The notes beneath the pieces were generated by a model. It did no database searches, was not told the origin of the DNA, and saw only the letters and a program-made list of their open reading frames with translations. The position numbers and the translations under genes were made by a program. Shown here one piece after another: positions 15,495 to 24,131 of a DNA stretch of 64,000 bases (position 1 is the stretch's first letter; each line of letters begins with the position of its first letter). This DNA is from Levilactobacillus cerevisiae (GTDB lineage Bacteria; Bacillota; Bacilli; Lactobacillales; Lactobacillaceae). The stretch lies in assembly GCF_003946245.1 (NCBI RefSeq), contig NZ_RHNN01000010.1, positions 62,001-126,000 on the forward strand, read 5' to 3'.

Positions 15495-16571
15495 ATGCAT
15501 TGGCTGGCGGACGTGTTAGCGGCAATTGGTGTGGTATTGAATGGTATTCCCCAAGGCATCATGGCGATGTCCCTGGGGTTCGCCGTTTTTCCGACAATGT
15601 TTTCATTTATTTTCGCCTCAGCCGTGAACGGGGCATTTGGCACCGTGGCACCGTTGTCGTTTCAGGCTGAATCCCTGGCGTTGACGGGAAATCTCGGGCG
15701 TGACTTGCGGGAACGGACGTCGATCATCCTCGGGGGTTCTGTGGTGATGCTACTGATCGGGGTGACGGGGACGCTGACCAAAATCGTTGCGGTGCTGGGA
15801 AACAGCATCATGGCGGGGATGATGGCCGGTGTCGGTCTGATGTTGGCCAAAATTGCGTTTGGGTTGGCGAAAAAAGAACGGCTCACCGGCTGGCTATCGG
15901 TCGGACTGGCCGTGCTCACGTACCTGCTGACGAAGGACTTAGTCTGGACCATTGTCTTGTCGGTGGTCGGGTCTAGCTTGGCGGCCGTGTTCATCACCCA
16001 TTATCGGGCTGAACTGCCAGCCCACGTGACGGCCCGCCGCTTCGTCTTTACCAAGCCGACGATTAATCCGCGCGTGATTCGTGGTGCGCTGAGTCTGGCT
16101 TGCTTAAACATCGGCGCCAACATTTCGTACGGGTTGATTACTGGTGAGATGACAGGAATCAAGCCGAATCCGGTTAATTTAAATCTGTTGACCATCACGC
16201 AATCGTTGGCAGATATGGGGACGAGTCTCTTAGGTGGGGCGCCAGTCGAGGCGATTATCTCGGCCACGGCCAGTGCCCCAGAACCCGTCGTGGCCGGCAT
16301 CATGATGATGCTGATCATGGCGGTCATTCTGGCCGTGGGCTGGTTGCCCAAGCTGGGGAAATACGTCCCCAGTGCGTCGATTGCGGGTTTCTTGTTCATT
16401 TTGGGTACCGTCGTTATCTTTCCGGCCGACGCCGCAACCGCTCTGCAGGGGAAGGATGCGACCGTGGCGGCAATCACCTTAGTGGTGACCGCCGTGGCCG
16501 ATCCGTTTGCAGGCCTGTTGACGGGTGGCCTATTGAAATTTGCGTTACCACTCTTGGGATTGGGGGTCTAA
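15495..16571 (+). CDS. NCS2-family nucleobase permease, short form
   Basis: A 358-residue polytopic membrane protein resembling the NCS2/AzgA purine permeases but shorter than the usual 430-450 residues. Features are AVNGAFGTVAPLSFQAESLALTGNLGRDLRERTSIILGG near the N-terminus, about ten hydrophobic helices, and GGAPVEAIISATASAPEPVVAGIMM, which corresponds to the substrate-site loop. It is followed after three bases by a phosphoribosyltransferase gene, a pairing seen for purine uptake and salvage. GAGAGGA precedes the ATG. Substrate assignment to a purine is an inference from the neighbour. Confidence 0.75.
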   Translation: MHWLADVLAAIGVVLNGIPQGIMAMSLGFAVFPTMFSFIFASAVNGAFGTVAPLSFQAESLALTGNLGRDLRERTSIILGGSVVMLLIGVTGTLTKIVAVLGNSIMAGMMAGVGLMLAKIAFGLAKKERLTGWLSVGLAVLTYLLTKDLVWTIVLSVVGSSLAAVFITHYRAELPAHVTARRFVFTKPTINPRVIRGALSLACLNIGANISYGLITGEMTGIKPNPVNLNLLTITQSLADMGTSLLGGAPVEAIISATASAPEPVVAGIMMMLIMAVILAVGWLPKLGKYVPSASIAGFLFILGTVVIFPADAATALQGKDATVAAITLVVTAVADPFAGLLTGGLLKFALPLLGLGV

Positions 16572-16574
16572 CTC

Positions 16575-17126
16575 ATGTTAAAGACGTTTGAATTGAAAAT
16601 TGGACCGGTGACCCGGCAGTTACCGATCGTCCCGATTAGCGAAGACTTAGCCATTGCATCGTTCGTGTTATTGGGGGATGCCGAGTTAACGGATTATGCG
16701 GCAGAGGAACTGGCAAAATTAGTACCGAAAAAGTTTGACTACTTTGTCACGTTGGAAAGTAAGGGCATTCCGTTAGCACAAGAACTAAGTCGCCTAACGG
16801 ATCACCCGCAGTTTGTGGTTTTACGCAAGGCAGCCAAGGACTACATGCGTGCTCCGCTAAGGGTTCCCGTGACGGCGATCACTACCAGTGCGCCGCAAGA
16901 ATTGGTGCTAGATGGGACTGACGCGGATCGACTCGTCGCTAAGAAGGTCGTCATTGTCGACGACGTCATCAGTAGCGGTGGCTCATTAACCGCCGCACAA
17001 GAGCTACTAGAGCGAGCAGGCGCCACCATTGTGGGGCAAATGGCCATTTTGGCAGAAGGGGCGGCGGTTGACCGCTCAGATATTCAGTATCTGGCGGAGC
17101 TCCCCCTGTTTCCCCTGGAATCGTAA
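16575..17126 (+). CDS. Purine phosphoribosyltransferase (adenine/xanthine type)
   Basis: A 183-residue type I phosphoribosyltransferase that converts a purine base and PRPP to the nucleotide. The PRPP loop is VVIVDDVISSGGSLTAAQELLERAG (about residues 122-146), and YFVTLESKGIPLAQELS is the typical first loop, closest to adenine and xanthine PRTs. FVVLRKAAKDYM matches the flexible-hood part. It is translated with the NCS2 permease (three-base gap), so import and salvage are coupled. It ends in LPLFPLES; a terminator follows. The preferred base is not determined. Confidence 0.85.
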   Translation: MLKTFELKIGPVTRQLPIVPISEDLAIASFVLLGDAELTDYAAEELAKLVPKKFDYFVTLESKGIPLAQELSRLTDHPQFVVLRKAAKDYMRAPLRVPVTAITTSAPQELVLDGTDADRLVAKKVVIVDDVISSGGSLTAAQELLERAGATIVGQMAILAEGAAVDRSDIQYLAELPLFPLES

Positions 17127-17133
17127 GCCAGAT

Positions 17134-17192
17134 AAAAGCACCCCGATGATCAACGCTCACAGTCGTCAGTCATTCGGGGTGCTTTCGGTTAT
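17134..17192. terminator. Bidirectional intrinsic terminator
   Basis: AAAGCACCCCGA and TCGGGGTGCTTT arms at 17137-17148 and 17174-17185 approximately, between convergent genes. Confidence 0.75.
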
Positions 17193-17213
17193 TCTTGATG
17201 TCAATCGAAGGGG

Positions 17214-18887
17214 TTATTTGAAGCGGTAAACTTTGGTTTCGTAAGGCCGGAGCGTGGTTCCCTGATCGTCAGAATAGTTGCCGATGAGTTCTTCGCTGGC
17301 GTTAGCCTGGTCGTAGTCACGGGTCACTGTTTGGTCGGTGAAGTTACTGATGACCAGTAACGTTTGGCCTTGGTAGTGCCGCTTGTAGGCAAAGACTTGG
17401 TCATCGTCGGCGTCGAGTTCTTCATAGGACCCGTGGACAATCAGGTCGCTGTCATGCCGCAGTGCAATCAGGCGCCGGTAGTAGTTGAACACGGAGTTGT
17501 CATCGTCGACTTCGGCGGCTGCGTTGATGTCGGTGTAGTTCGGGTTCAACGCGAACCACGGCTTCGCAGCGGAGAAGCCCGCGTTCTTGGACGTATCCCA
17601 TTGCATTGGTGTCCGGGCATTATCCCGGGACATGTGCGAGAGGTATTTCAACATCGTTGGTTGGTCAATAATCTTTTCGTCGTCAACGAGTTGCCGGTAA
17701 GCATTCAGACTTTCAAGGTCCTCGTACTGGTCAAGCGTGGTGTAGTGAACGTTGGTTTCACCCAACTCTTCCCCTTCGTAAACGTAAGGGGTTCCCTGCA
17801 GCATGTGCAACGTGGTTCCCAACATCTTAGCGGATAACTCCCGGTAAGCCGGGGTATCGTTCCCAAAGCGAGAAACGGCCCGTGGTTGGTCGTGGTTGTT
17901 CCAGTAAAGACTGTTCCAACCCTTGCCGTCTAAAGCTTTTTGCCAGCGGGACAGGGCACCCTTTAATTCGGTCAGTTTGACCGGGGCGTCGTTCCACTTG
18001 CCTAAACGTTTGTCGGGGTTAGCGGATAAGCCAACGTGCTGGAACTGGAAGACCATGTTCAGTTCATTGGCATCGAAACCGGTGTAGTTGAGCGCGTCTT
18101 CAGGTGTTGAGCCAGGCATTTCACCCACGGTCATCACGTCGTAGTGGGACAAGACTTCGTCGTTCATTTCTCGCAGGTAGTCGTTGAGCTTCGGGCCATC
18201 GGAGACCAGGGGTTCAACGTTGCCGTACTGGGCACCAGGTGCTTGTGGGGCGTCAGGGAAGTCGGCTGGCTTGGAAATTAAGTTGATAACATCCATCCGG
18301 AAGCCGTCGACACCTTTGTCCAGCCAGAACTTCATGAGGCCCCAAATTTCTTGGCGGACCTTAGGATTTTCCCAGTTCAAGTCGGGTTGACCAGGGGCAA
18401 AGAGGTGCAGGTAATACTGACCCCGCTTAGGTTCAAAGGTCCAAGTCGACCCACTGAAGTAAGAACCCCAGTTGTTAGGCGCATGACCATCGACGGGGTC
18501 GCGCCAAATGTAGTAGTCCGAATAAGGATTGTCCTTGGATTGGCGGCTTTGTTTAAACCACTCGTGTTGATCGGAAGTGTGGTTGACCACTAAGTCCATT
18601 AAGATCTTTAAGTCTTGGTGGTGCGCACTGGCCAGCATTTTATCGAAGTCGGCCATGGTGCCGTAAACGTCTTGGATGTTGCGGTAGTCACTGATGTCGT
18701 AACCGTTGTCGGTATCGGGAGACTTGTAAATCGGGTTGAGCCAGATGACGTCGGCCCCCAATTTCTTAATGTAAGGGAGTCGTTGGGTCAGACCTGGGAG
18801 GTCCCCAATCCCATCGTTGTTACTGTCCTGGTAACTCCGGGGGTAGACTTGATAGACGACGGCATTTTTCCACCATTGCTTTGACAT
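17214..18887 (-). CDS. GH13 oligo-1,6-glucosidase-type alpha-glucosidase
   Basis: A 557-residue cytosolic glycoside hydrolase of subfamily GH13_31. The conserved regions are LMDLVVNHTSD, GFRMDVIN with nucleophile Asp199, VGEMPG with acid/base Glu256, and NNHDQPR with Asp333. Val200, right after the nucleophile, is the residue linked to alpha-1,6 preference (isomaltose, panose), in contrast to Thr or Ala in maltases. N-terminal KNAVVYQVYPRSYQDSNNDGIGDL is typical. It is co-directional with the transporter gene 31 bases upstream and GGAGG precedes the start. The pair probably imports and splits an alpha-glucoside. Confidence 0.92.
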   Translation of the reverse strand: MSKQWWKNAVVYQVYPRSYQDSNNDGIGDLPGLTQRLPYIKKLGADVIWLNPIYKSPDTDNGYDISDYRNIQDVYGTMADFDKMLASAHHQDLKILMDLVVNHTSDQHEWFKQSRQSKDNPYSDYYIWRDPVDGHAPNNWGSYFSGSTWTFEPKRGQYYLHLFAPGQPDLNWENPKVRQEIWGLMKFWLDKGVDGFRMDVINLISKPADFPDAPQAPGAQYGNVEPLVSDGPKLNDYLREMNDEVLSHYDVMTVGEMPGSTPEDALNYTGFDANELNMVFQFQHVGLSANPDKRLGKWNDAPVKLTELKGALSRWQKALDGKGWNSLYWNNHDQPRAVSRFGNDTPAYRELSAKMLGTTLHMLQGTPYVYEGEELGETNVHYTTLDQYEDLESLNAYRQLVDDEKIIDQPTMLKYLSHMSRDNARTPMQWDTSKNAGFSAAKPWFALNPNYTDINAAAEVDDDNSVFNYYRRLIALRHDSDLIVHGSYEELDADDDQVFAYKRHYQGQTLLVISNFTDQTVTRDYDQANASEELIGNYSDDQGTTLRPYETKVYRFK

Positions 18888-18918
18888 AAAATAAAACCTC
18901 CTAATAGATTAACTAATG

Positions 18919-20316
18919 CTAGTTTACAGAATTTGCAGATAATTTGGGATGAATAACACTCACAGCCACGGCACCTAATAAGAAGGAAATGCCGGCGATG
19001 ACTAACATACCGGGCATTGATTGACCGATAGCTGGGAAAATTGCGAAGCTGGCCAGAGACGCGATGATTTGTGGTAAGCAGATCCCACAGTTGAAGAGTC
19101 CCAGGTAGGCCCCTTCGTTTTCCCCGTTGAGGGATTCCGTGAAGAGGGACATGGCCTGCGTTTGCATGGTTAAGTAGCAGATACCGATCAAGCAGAAAGG
19201 TAAGACTAACAGCCATTGTGAGTGGATGAAGTAGATCCAGATCATACCCAGGCCACCCATCACCAGGCTGATGCGGAACCAGAATTTCCGTTGGCTCGGC
19301 TTGGTGTGGGAAAGAACGGCAAAGCCCCAAACAACGGCGGCCAAGGACTGGATGCAGGAGAGAATCCCGAACCAGTTACCGGCAGCCTGGTAGCCAGCAG
19401 AAGCGGCGTTGGCGGTGTGCCAAACGTTGTCGGCGATGGCCCCGGTCCCGTAAGTCCAGAGATATTGAATCGCAAACCAGTCGAACAACTGGACGAAGGA
19501 AATTTCCCAGAAGGCGCGTGGTGCCGTCTTGACGAGGTGCCAGAGACTTGCGGTCTTTTGCTTGGTTTCCGCCTTAACGTGGTGGAAACGGTTATACGTT
19601 TCGGGATCGTATTCTTTCACTGAAATAATTGTGTAGATGGACGTTAACAAGAGAATTCCGGCACCAATGTAGAAGGCTAACCGCACGGATAAAGGGACGG
19701 TCCCTTTGGCAGCGACGTTGGAAACCCCAAACCAGGTCAACAGGAACGGGAAGATAGTGGCCAACACGCCACCCAAGTTCGAGTAGGACTGTTGCCAAGA
19801 CCAGGCCAAATCTTTTTGGTCTTCGTTGACCATGTCACCAATGATCATCTTGAACGGTTGCATGCAGACGTTAGATGACAGGTCCATGAATAGAATGGCG
19901 ACGGCCCCAAACATCAAGGCGGCGATGGACGCGTAACCGAAGCCAAACGATCCAGCGTTTGGTAACAGAATCATGACCAGAGCGGCGATGGGCGCCCCAA
20001 TCATCAGGTAAGGCATCCGCCGACCGAAGCGATTCCAGGTGATATCGGAGTATTTCCCAATCAAGGGTTGAACGACCATTCCGGCCAACGGTGGCAATAG
20101 GAAGAAGAACCCCAGCTTCGTGGGATCAGCGCCAATCGTTTGGAAGATCCGGCCCATTTGCGAGGACTGCAGGGAGAAGGCCATGTTGACCCCGAAGAAG
20201 CCGAAGGTCATGGCGAAGATGGTCTTCAAGGGTAATTTTGGTAGTGAGTTTTCACTGGCGGTCGTGGTTGCGGTCGTCGGGGCTTGCTCACTTTCTAAGG
20301 CTGTGTTTTGAGCCAT
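18919..20316 (-). CDS. MFS/GPH-like glucoside transporter (SLC45-type)
   Basis: A 465-residue, 12-helix transporter related to the maltose/sucrose SLC45-GPH group. After a soluble N-terminus of about 25 residues come FGFFGVNMAFSLQSSQMGRIFQTIGADPTKLGFFFLLPPLAGMVVQPLIGKYSDITWNRFGRRMPYL, where RFGRR is the helix 2-3 loop motif, and DLSSNVCMQPFKMIIGDMVNEDQ. It likely brings in maltose-, isomaltose- or sucrose-like sugars for the adjacent GH13 enzyme. AAGGAGG precedes the ATG at 20316. Its promoter carries LacI-type operators and a cre site. Confidence 0.88.
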   Translation of the reverse strand: MAQNTALESEQAPTTATTTASENSLPKLPLKTIFAMTFGFFGVNMAFSLQSSQMGRIFQTIGADPTKLGFFFLLPPLAGMVVQPLIGKYSDITWNRFGRRMPYLMIGAPIAALVMILLPNAGSFGFGYASIAALMFGAVAILFMDLSSNVCMQPFKMIIGDMVNEDQKDLAWSWQQSYSNLGGVLATIFPFLLTWFGVSNVAAKGTVPLSVRLAFYIGAGILLLTSIYTIISVKEYDPETYNRFHHVKAETKQKTASLWHLVKTAPRAFWEISFVQLFDWFAIQYLWTYGTGAIADNVWHTANAASAGYQAAGNWFGILSCIQSLAAVVWGFAVLSHTKPSQRKFWFRISLVMGGLGMIWIYFIHSQWLLVLPFCLIGICYLTMQTQAMSLFTESLNGENEGAYLGLFNCGICLPQIIASLASFAIFPAIGQSMPGMLVIAGISFLLGAVAVSVIHPKLSANSVN

Positions 20317-20376
20317 TGTGATTCCTCCTTAAAAAATGAAAATTCTATAATTGCTATCACGAATTCAATGAATCAA

Positions 20377-20390
20377 GTAACCGCTTACAA
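20377..20390. promoter_or_regulatory. cre (CcpA) site of the glucoside operon
   Basis: On the minus strand TGTAAGCGGTTACT differs from the cre consensus at one end position only. It lies just downstream of the transporter promoter, where bound CcpA would block transcription. Confidence 0.6.
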
Positions 20391-20395
20391 ATTGA

Positions 20396-20424
20396 ATTCT
20401 AGCACTTTACACAAACGTTTACAA
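20396..20424 (-). promoter_or_regulatory. Promoter of the glucoside operon with operator 1
   Basis: On the minus strand TTGTAA (20424-20419), 17 bases, TAGAAT (20401-20396). The operator core AAACGTTT (20413-20420) lies in the spacer next to the -35 box, a repressing position for a LacI-family protein. Confidence 0.65.
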
Positions 20425-20443
20425 TGGCTTAAAACAAGAAAAG

Positions 20444-20453
20444 CAAACGTTTG
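20444..20453. promoter_or_regulatory. LacI-type operator 2
   Basis: CAAACGTTTG, a perfect palindrome like the MalR operator. Its centre is 32 bp from operator 1, about three helical turns, so two dimers would sit on the same DNA face. Confidence 0.6.
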
Positions 20454-20554
20454 TGTAGAACTGGCCATTTCCTGGCATTTGGCTTTGTTATTTCGCACGG
20501 TTAACGGTAGAATAAGACCTGAAGACGAAATGATGTGAAAGCGAGGTGGCCGTG

Positions 20555-21553
20555 ATGGCTGCGACGATTAAGGATATTGCGAAATTGGCGGGGGTCTCAA
20601 CGGCCACCGTTTCTCGGGTGCTGGCGAACAAGTCGGCATTCTTCAGTGCGGCCACGGCCACGAAGGTGCAGGATGCCGCCACTAGCCTGGGGTATCAGAA
20701 GAATACGGCGGCAGCGGAACTGGTGACGCACCACAGCCACGTGATTGCGGCCGTGGTCAATTCGACCAAGACTAATTTTGCCAATCAGATTATTGAAGGT
20801 ATCCAAGAAGAAGCGCACCGGCATGACTTGAACGTGATCATTTTGTATGCCGGGGATGCCGATCCCGAGCAACAGCGACGTGCGCTGATGACCGTGATCG
20901 AACGGCCGGTGATGGGCATTCTCCTTCTGTCAGTTGACCTGGCGGCGGAGAACTTAACGTTGTTGCAGAACGCCCAAATCCCGTACTGCTTTCTCTCGAT
21001 TTCCTTTGATGGCGAGCAGTTGCCCTACATCACGTCAGATGACTGGCAGGTGGGGTACCAAGCCACACAGGCGTTGCTCAATCAGGGCCACCGCAAAATT
21101 GGGCTAGCCGGAGTCGACCGGGACTTTCATACCGGCCGTCAACGGGTGTTGGGTTATACGCAAGCGTTGCGGGATGCTGGAATTACGCCGCAGGCCGAGT
21201 GGATTCAGCTGGGAAATTACAGTTACGCTGCCGGCCAGACGGCGATGCGGGCGTACGGTGGCCAGACAGAGTTGACCGCCATTGTTGGTGCCAGTGACAT
21301 GGCCGCCATTGGCGTGATGAACCAGGCTCGTGACCTAGGTTTGTTGGTGCCCGCGGATCTATCCATCGTGGCCATTGATGGTACGGAACTCTGTAGCCTG
21401 GTGCAGCCACAACTCACGAGTGTGTCACAAAACTTTTACGAAATGGGTATCGCGGGGGTCCAACAACTGCGGTCGACCGAAAGCTTGCCACAGAAGATTA
21501 CGCCAATTAAGTTGGTATCCCGGCAGAGCGTGCGGATGGTGACGCCCAAGTAA
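20555..21553 (+). CDS. LacI-family sugar repressor
   Basis: A 332-residue repressor. The HTH is TIKDIAKLAGVSTATVSRVLANKSAFFSAATATKVQDAATSLGY, where the hinge helix region carries the usual sugar-repressor Leu replaced within AAAELV. The periplasmic-binding-protein-like ligand domain follows, with GVDRDFHTGRQRVLGYTQAL and AIVGASDMAAIGVMNQARDLGLLVPADLSIVAIDG. It is divergent from the glucoside operon and probably represses it through the two AAACGTTT operators. The ATG at 20555 is chosen since GAGGTGG lies just upstream; GTG codons at 20546 and 20552 are alternatives. A terminator follows. Confidence 0.9.
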   Translation: MAATIKDIAKLAGVSTATVSRVLANKSAFFSAATATKVQDAATSLGYQKNTAAAELVTHHSHVIAAVVNSTKTNFANQIIEGIQEEAHRHDLNVIILYAGDADPEQQRRALMTVIERPVMGILLLSVDLAAENLTLLQNAQIPYCFLSISFDGEQLPYITSDDWQVGYQATQALLNQGHRKIGLAGVDRDFHTGRQRVLGYTQALRDAGITPQAEWIQLGNYSYAAGQTAMRAYGGQTELTAIVGASDMAAIGVMNQARDLGLLVPADLSIVAIDGTELCSLVQPQLTSVSQNFYEMGIAGVQQLRSTESLPQKITPIKLVSRQSVRMVTPK

Positions 21554-21576
21554 GGGGCAAGAATATAGAATAAACT

Positions 21577-21614
21577 AGGCGTGAGTAGAAAAAAATCTAC
21601 GCACGCCTTTTTCG
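21577..21614 (+). terminator. Intrinsic terminator after the LacI gene
   Basis: AGGCGTG-A-GTAGA, A-rich loop, TCTAC-G-CACGCCT followed by TTTTT. Confidence 0.8.
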
Positions 21615-21798
21615 TGTTTTCACAAGCAAAATCGTTACGCAACCTACAAATTGTGTATGTTAGTGAATTGGCTTCTTATCAGTGCGTGCCGTTGATATTT
21701 TTGACGAACCAAAAACATCTTGTATTATTAACGCGCTTGGACTATCTTTAAATTAGTTAGTTGAAACAACTATTTCGAGGAGAAAGCAGGGGAATAAT

Positions 21799-22299
21799 GT
21801 GGAAATAAGACAATGGTTACTGGCGAGTATGGCCCTGATAGCCGGGAGCGTTGCGATTAGTATTTCTGCGCAGGCGGATACGTTACCTGAAGACTATCAA
21901 GGGAACTGGTACGGCTATATCAGTTCTGAAAAGGTTCACCAGCAGCGTCATTATTATGTGGGCCAGGTAACTTTGACTGGTGATCAAGTGGCGTATGACT
22001 ATTTTTACACCGGGAACAAGCAATTGAAGAAGCTTCAGTGGAAGTGGGGAGCAAGTGCGTTAGCAACCTATAAAGCTAAGACAGACAAGCAGAACCGACA
22101 GAATTACCGGATTTATACGCCAGTTTATTCTGACGAGGTTTTAGCACGCGTTCGACTGACGGTTACTAAGCTTAATGGCAAGAAGATCCAAGCACTGGTT
22201 CTACATACGGATGATGAAGACTTATATCTCTTTAAAAAACCAACTCGCAGTCATGCTTGGGGTTTTGAACATGAAGATGAGCTGTATATTTATTACTGA
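21799..22299 (+). CDS. Secreted protein, tandem paralogue 1
   Basis: A 166-residue exported protein of unknown function, first of five tandem paralogues. The signal peptide MEIRQWLLASMALIAGSVAISISAQA ends at an AQA-D cleavage site. The mature part begins with the family motif LPEDYQGNWYGY, followed by mixed beta-strand-like segments (HYYVGQVTLTGDQVAYDYF) and the C-terminal motif LFKKPTRSHAWGF, then an acidic tail. The GTG start at 21799 follows AGGGG. Base composition is lower in GC than in paralogues 3-5. The protein is probably released or wall-associated; there is no anchor motif. Confidence 0.75.
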   Translation: MEIRQWLLASMALIAGSVAISISAQADTLPEDYQGNWYGYISSEKVHQQRHYYVGQVTLTGDQVAYDYFYTGNKQLKKLQWKWGASALATYKAKTDKQNRQNYRIYTPVYSDEVLARVRLTVTKLNGKKIQALVLHTDDEDLYLFKKPTRSHAWGFEHEDELYIYY

Positions 22300-22319
22300 G
22301 TAGGATGGGGATGAGAACA

Positions 22320-22835
22320 ATGAAAAGTGGCAAAAATTTATTATTGGGATTAGGCAGTCTGATTTTTGCATTACTGTTAATTGGGCCGAGAGCACAAGCT
22401 AATGCTAAGCTACCTAAGGCCTATCAAGGAACTTGGTACGGTTATGCTTATGCCAATCGGGTAAATCATGTAAAAACGTATTACGTTATTCAGTTAAAGA
22501 TAACGAACAACCAGTTAGATTACAATTTTCTGAAAACGACCAAGCCAGATCTTAGCGGTTTAGTATGGCAGTGGGGCGAGCGGACTCGAGTCACCTACAG
22601 CAAGAATTACCGTAAACATAAACAACTTGGTTACCATTTTGATGCATCAGCTTTTAATTCATTAGACGTTAACAAAATGCAGTTGTCTCAAGTCAAGGTT
22701 GCTGGTCAGAATGAAACTCGGCTAAAGTTCTGGGGTGGCGGTGGTTTCCCAGTTTCAGCGTTTCGGCAGCCCGTCAATTCTGGCGATTGGGCTTGGGGCG
22801 ATGATTATGAGGACATGATTCCAACAGATGAATAG
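22320..22835 (+). CDS. Secreted protein, tandem paralogue 2
   Basis: A 171-residue exported paralogue of unknown function. Signal peptide MKSGKNLLLGLGSLIFALLLIGPRAQA with cleavage near AQA-NA, then the family motif LPKAYQGTWYGY, a central VNHVKTYYVIQLKITNNQLDYNFL segment similar to paralogue 1 (KVHQQRHYYVGQVTL), and a modified end AFRQPVNSGDWAWG in place of the SHA motif. The ATG at 22320 is preferred: two upstream in-frame ATGs at 22305 and 22311 lie in the ribosome binding region GGATGGGG. The gene starts 20 bases after paralogue 1, so the two are one transcript. Confidence 0.72.
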   Translation: MKSGKNLLLGLGSLIFALLLIGPRAQANAKLPKAYQGTWYGYAYANRVNHVKTYYVIQLKITNNQLDYNFLKTTKPDLSGLVWQWGERTRVTYSKNYRKHKQLGYHFDASAFNSLDVNKMQLSQVKVAGQNETRLKFWGGGGFPVSAFRQPVNSGDWAWGDDYEDMIPTDE

Positions 22836-22847
22836 GAGCGGAACTTA

Positions 22848-22916
22848 TTGTGGAAAGGTTTAACGCCACTAATAGTTGTTTTAATCCTAGTGATAACAAG
22901 AAATCTGATTATTTAG
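22848..22916 (+). CDS. Possible 22-residue membrane peptide
   Basis: A TTG at 22848 preceded by AGGAG at nine bases opens a short frame whose product is nearly all hydrophobic (MWKGLTPLIVVLILVITR...). It could be a real small membrane peptide, or the remnant of a paralogue signal peptide in this array. A second frame (GTG at 22850, 31 codons) also exists. Support is limited to the ribosome binding site and hydrophobic pattern. Confidence 0.25.
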   Translation: MWKGLTPLIVVLILVITRNLII

Positions 22917-22917
22917 A

Positions 22918-22952
22918 ACACGACCCAGACAGCGATGTTGCCTAGGTCGTGT
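22918..22952 (+). terminator. Hairpin between paralogues 2 and 3
   Basis: ACACGACC and GGTCGTGT arms around an 19-base loop; there is no clear T-run, so termination may be partial. Confidence 0.4.
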
Positions 22953-22989
22953 GCGTGGGGAAAAAGTGCCTGACACAGGGGGTTAGTAT

Positions 22990-23490
22990 ATGCATAAATT
23001 TGTCAAAGGCTGCCTGTTGATGCTGGCCAGTTTCAGTTTCTTTGCGGTCGTTGGCACCACCACTGGCCAAGCCGCCAGCAAGACTGTCGCTCTACCCAAG
23101 AGCTACCGCGGTACCTGGTATGCTTACTTAGTAACGGACCGAACCCATCATGTGAAATATTACTACACGTATCAATTGCGGATGACTGATCGGTTGCAGA
23201 CGACGAAGTATGGCATCAGTTCTCACACCAATTTATCACACGCAACAACGCAAGCGACCACTAAGATTGGCGTCACGTATCAGCGAACGGTTTCCAAGAA
23301 AAACCGGGTGAGTTATCGCGTCCGGATGTTGCGGGATCAAACTTCTTTAGGCAAGTATTGGCTCACCACGGTTAAGGTTCAGGGAAAACCCACAACGGCA
23401 TTGGCCTGGGATGATGAGGATGGGGACGATGTTGTGTATGCCTTTCGTAAATTGCAACGCACCCATTGCTGGAACACTTTCTACTTCTAA
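22990..23490 (+). CDS. Secreted protein, tandem paralogue 3
   Basis: A 166-residue exported paralogue. The signal peptide (MHKFVKGCLLMLASFSFFAVVG..., cleavage near GQA-AS) and the first mature residues ASKTVALPKSYRGTWY are almost identical, also at DNA level, to paralogue 4. Downstream the proteins diverge strongly. The C-terminus has AFRKLQRTHCWNTFYF, a variant of the AFRR-SHA motif. It starts after GGGGG at modest spacing. The sharp switch from near identity to divergence suggests recent duplication with gene conversion, or selection for diversity in the mature part (inference). Confidence 0.72.
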   Translation: MHKFVKGCLLMLASFSFFAVVGTTTGQAASKTVALPKSYRGTWYAYLVTDRTHHVKYYYTYQLRMTDRLQTTKYGISSHTNLSHATTQATTKIGVTYQRTVSKKNRVSYRVRMLRDQTSLGKYWLTTVKVQGKPTTALAWDDEDGDDVVYAFRKLQRTHCWNTFYF

Positions 23491-23598
23491 GGCGGCCACT
23501 AGAGCCTATTTTTGGGACGTCGGGAATTAATTAACACAGCCACGCGACGCCTGAAAGTAGGTGCTTGCGTGGGAAAATCATGACTTGGAGGAGTTAAG

Positions 23599-24108
23599 AT
23601 GAATAAATTGATTAAAGGGTGCCTACTGGTGCTGGCCAGTTTCAGCTTCTTTGCGGTCGTTGGCACCACCACTGGTCAAGCCGCCAGCAAGACCGTTGCG
23701 CTACCCAAGAGTTATCGGGGAACCTGGTATCTTTACGGTGGCGTTTCGATGGATAGTGCCAATAAGCTACCGGTTTTCACGGTCGTTCGATTAAAGTTAC
23801 AGTCGAAAAAGCTGAATCTCGGCGTCTATACCACCAATACGCCGGATCTCAAATCGCAGGCTTGGCAGTTGAGTATTGCCTCGCCGGTGACCTATACTAA
23901 GAGGATTAAGAAGGGGCATCCTGCAGTTTATCGGGTCCTTCCCCGGTCGATGGAAGGCGAGTCGCTTGCGATTCTAGGCAAGACCAAGGTGAAGGTCAAG
24001 GTCTTGAATAAGCGGGTTAAAGCGTTGCGCATCAACCTCGATGGTGACCTGGTTTACGCATTCCGCCGGCCGTTACAGAGTCATGCGATGGACACGTTGT
24101 TGGATTAA
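23599..24108 (+). CDS. Secreted protein, tandem paralogue 4
   Basis: A 169-residue exported paralogue. It shares its signal peptide and LPKSYRGTWY start with paralogue 3 and ends with VYAFRRPLQSHAMDTLLD, the standard AFRR-SHA motif. The middle (KLPVFTVVRLKLQSKKLNLGVYTTNTPDLKSQAW) aligns loosely with paralogue 2 (TTKPDLSGLVWQW). GGAGGAG precedes the ATG. A hairpin (CACGC...GCGTG, 23544-23574) lies before it. Function is unknown; an all-beta lipocalin-like or inhibitor-like small fold is possible but not demonstrable from sequence alone. Confidence 0.72.
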   Translation: MNKLIKGCLLVLASFSFFAVVGTTTGQAASKTVALPKSYRGTWYLYGGVSMDSANKLPVFTVVRLKLQSKKLNLGVYTTNTPDLKSQAWQLSIASPVTYTKRIKKGHPAVYRVLPRSMEGESLAILGKTKVKVKVLNKRVKALRINLDGDLVYAFRRPLQSHAMDTLLD

Positions 24109-24131
24109 TTTGGAGAGGAGAGTCACCACTC

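Noticed and set aside
22850-22945. 31-codon frame overlapping the hydrophobic mini-ORF
   Set aside because: Runs through the hairpin at 22918-22952, has a polar random-looking product and competes with a better frame.
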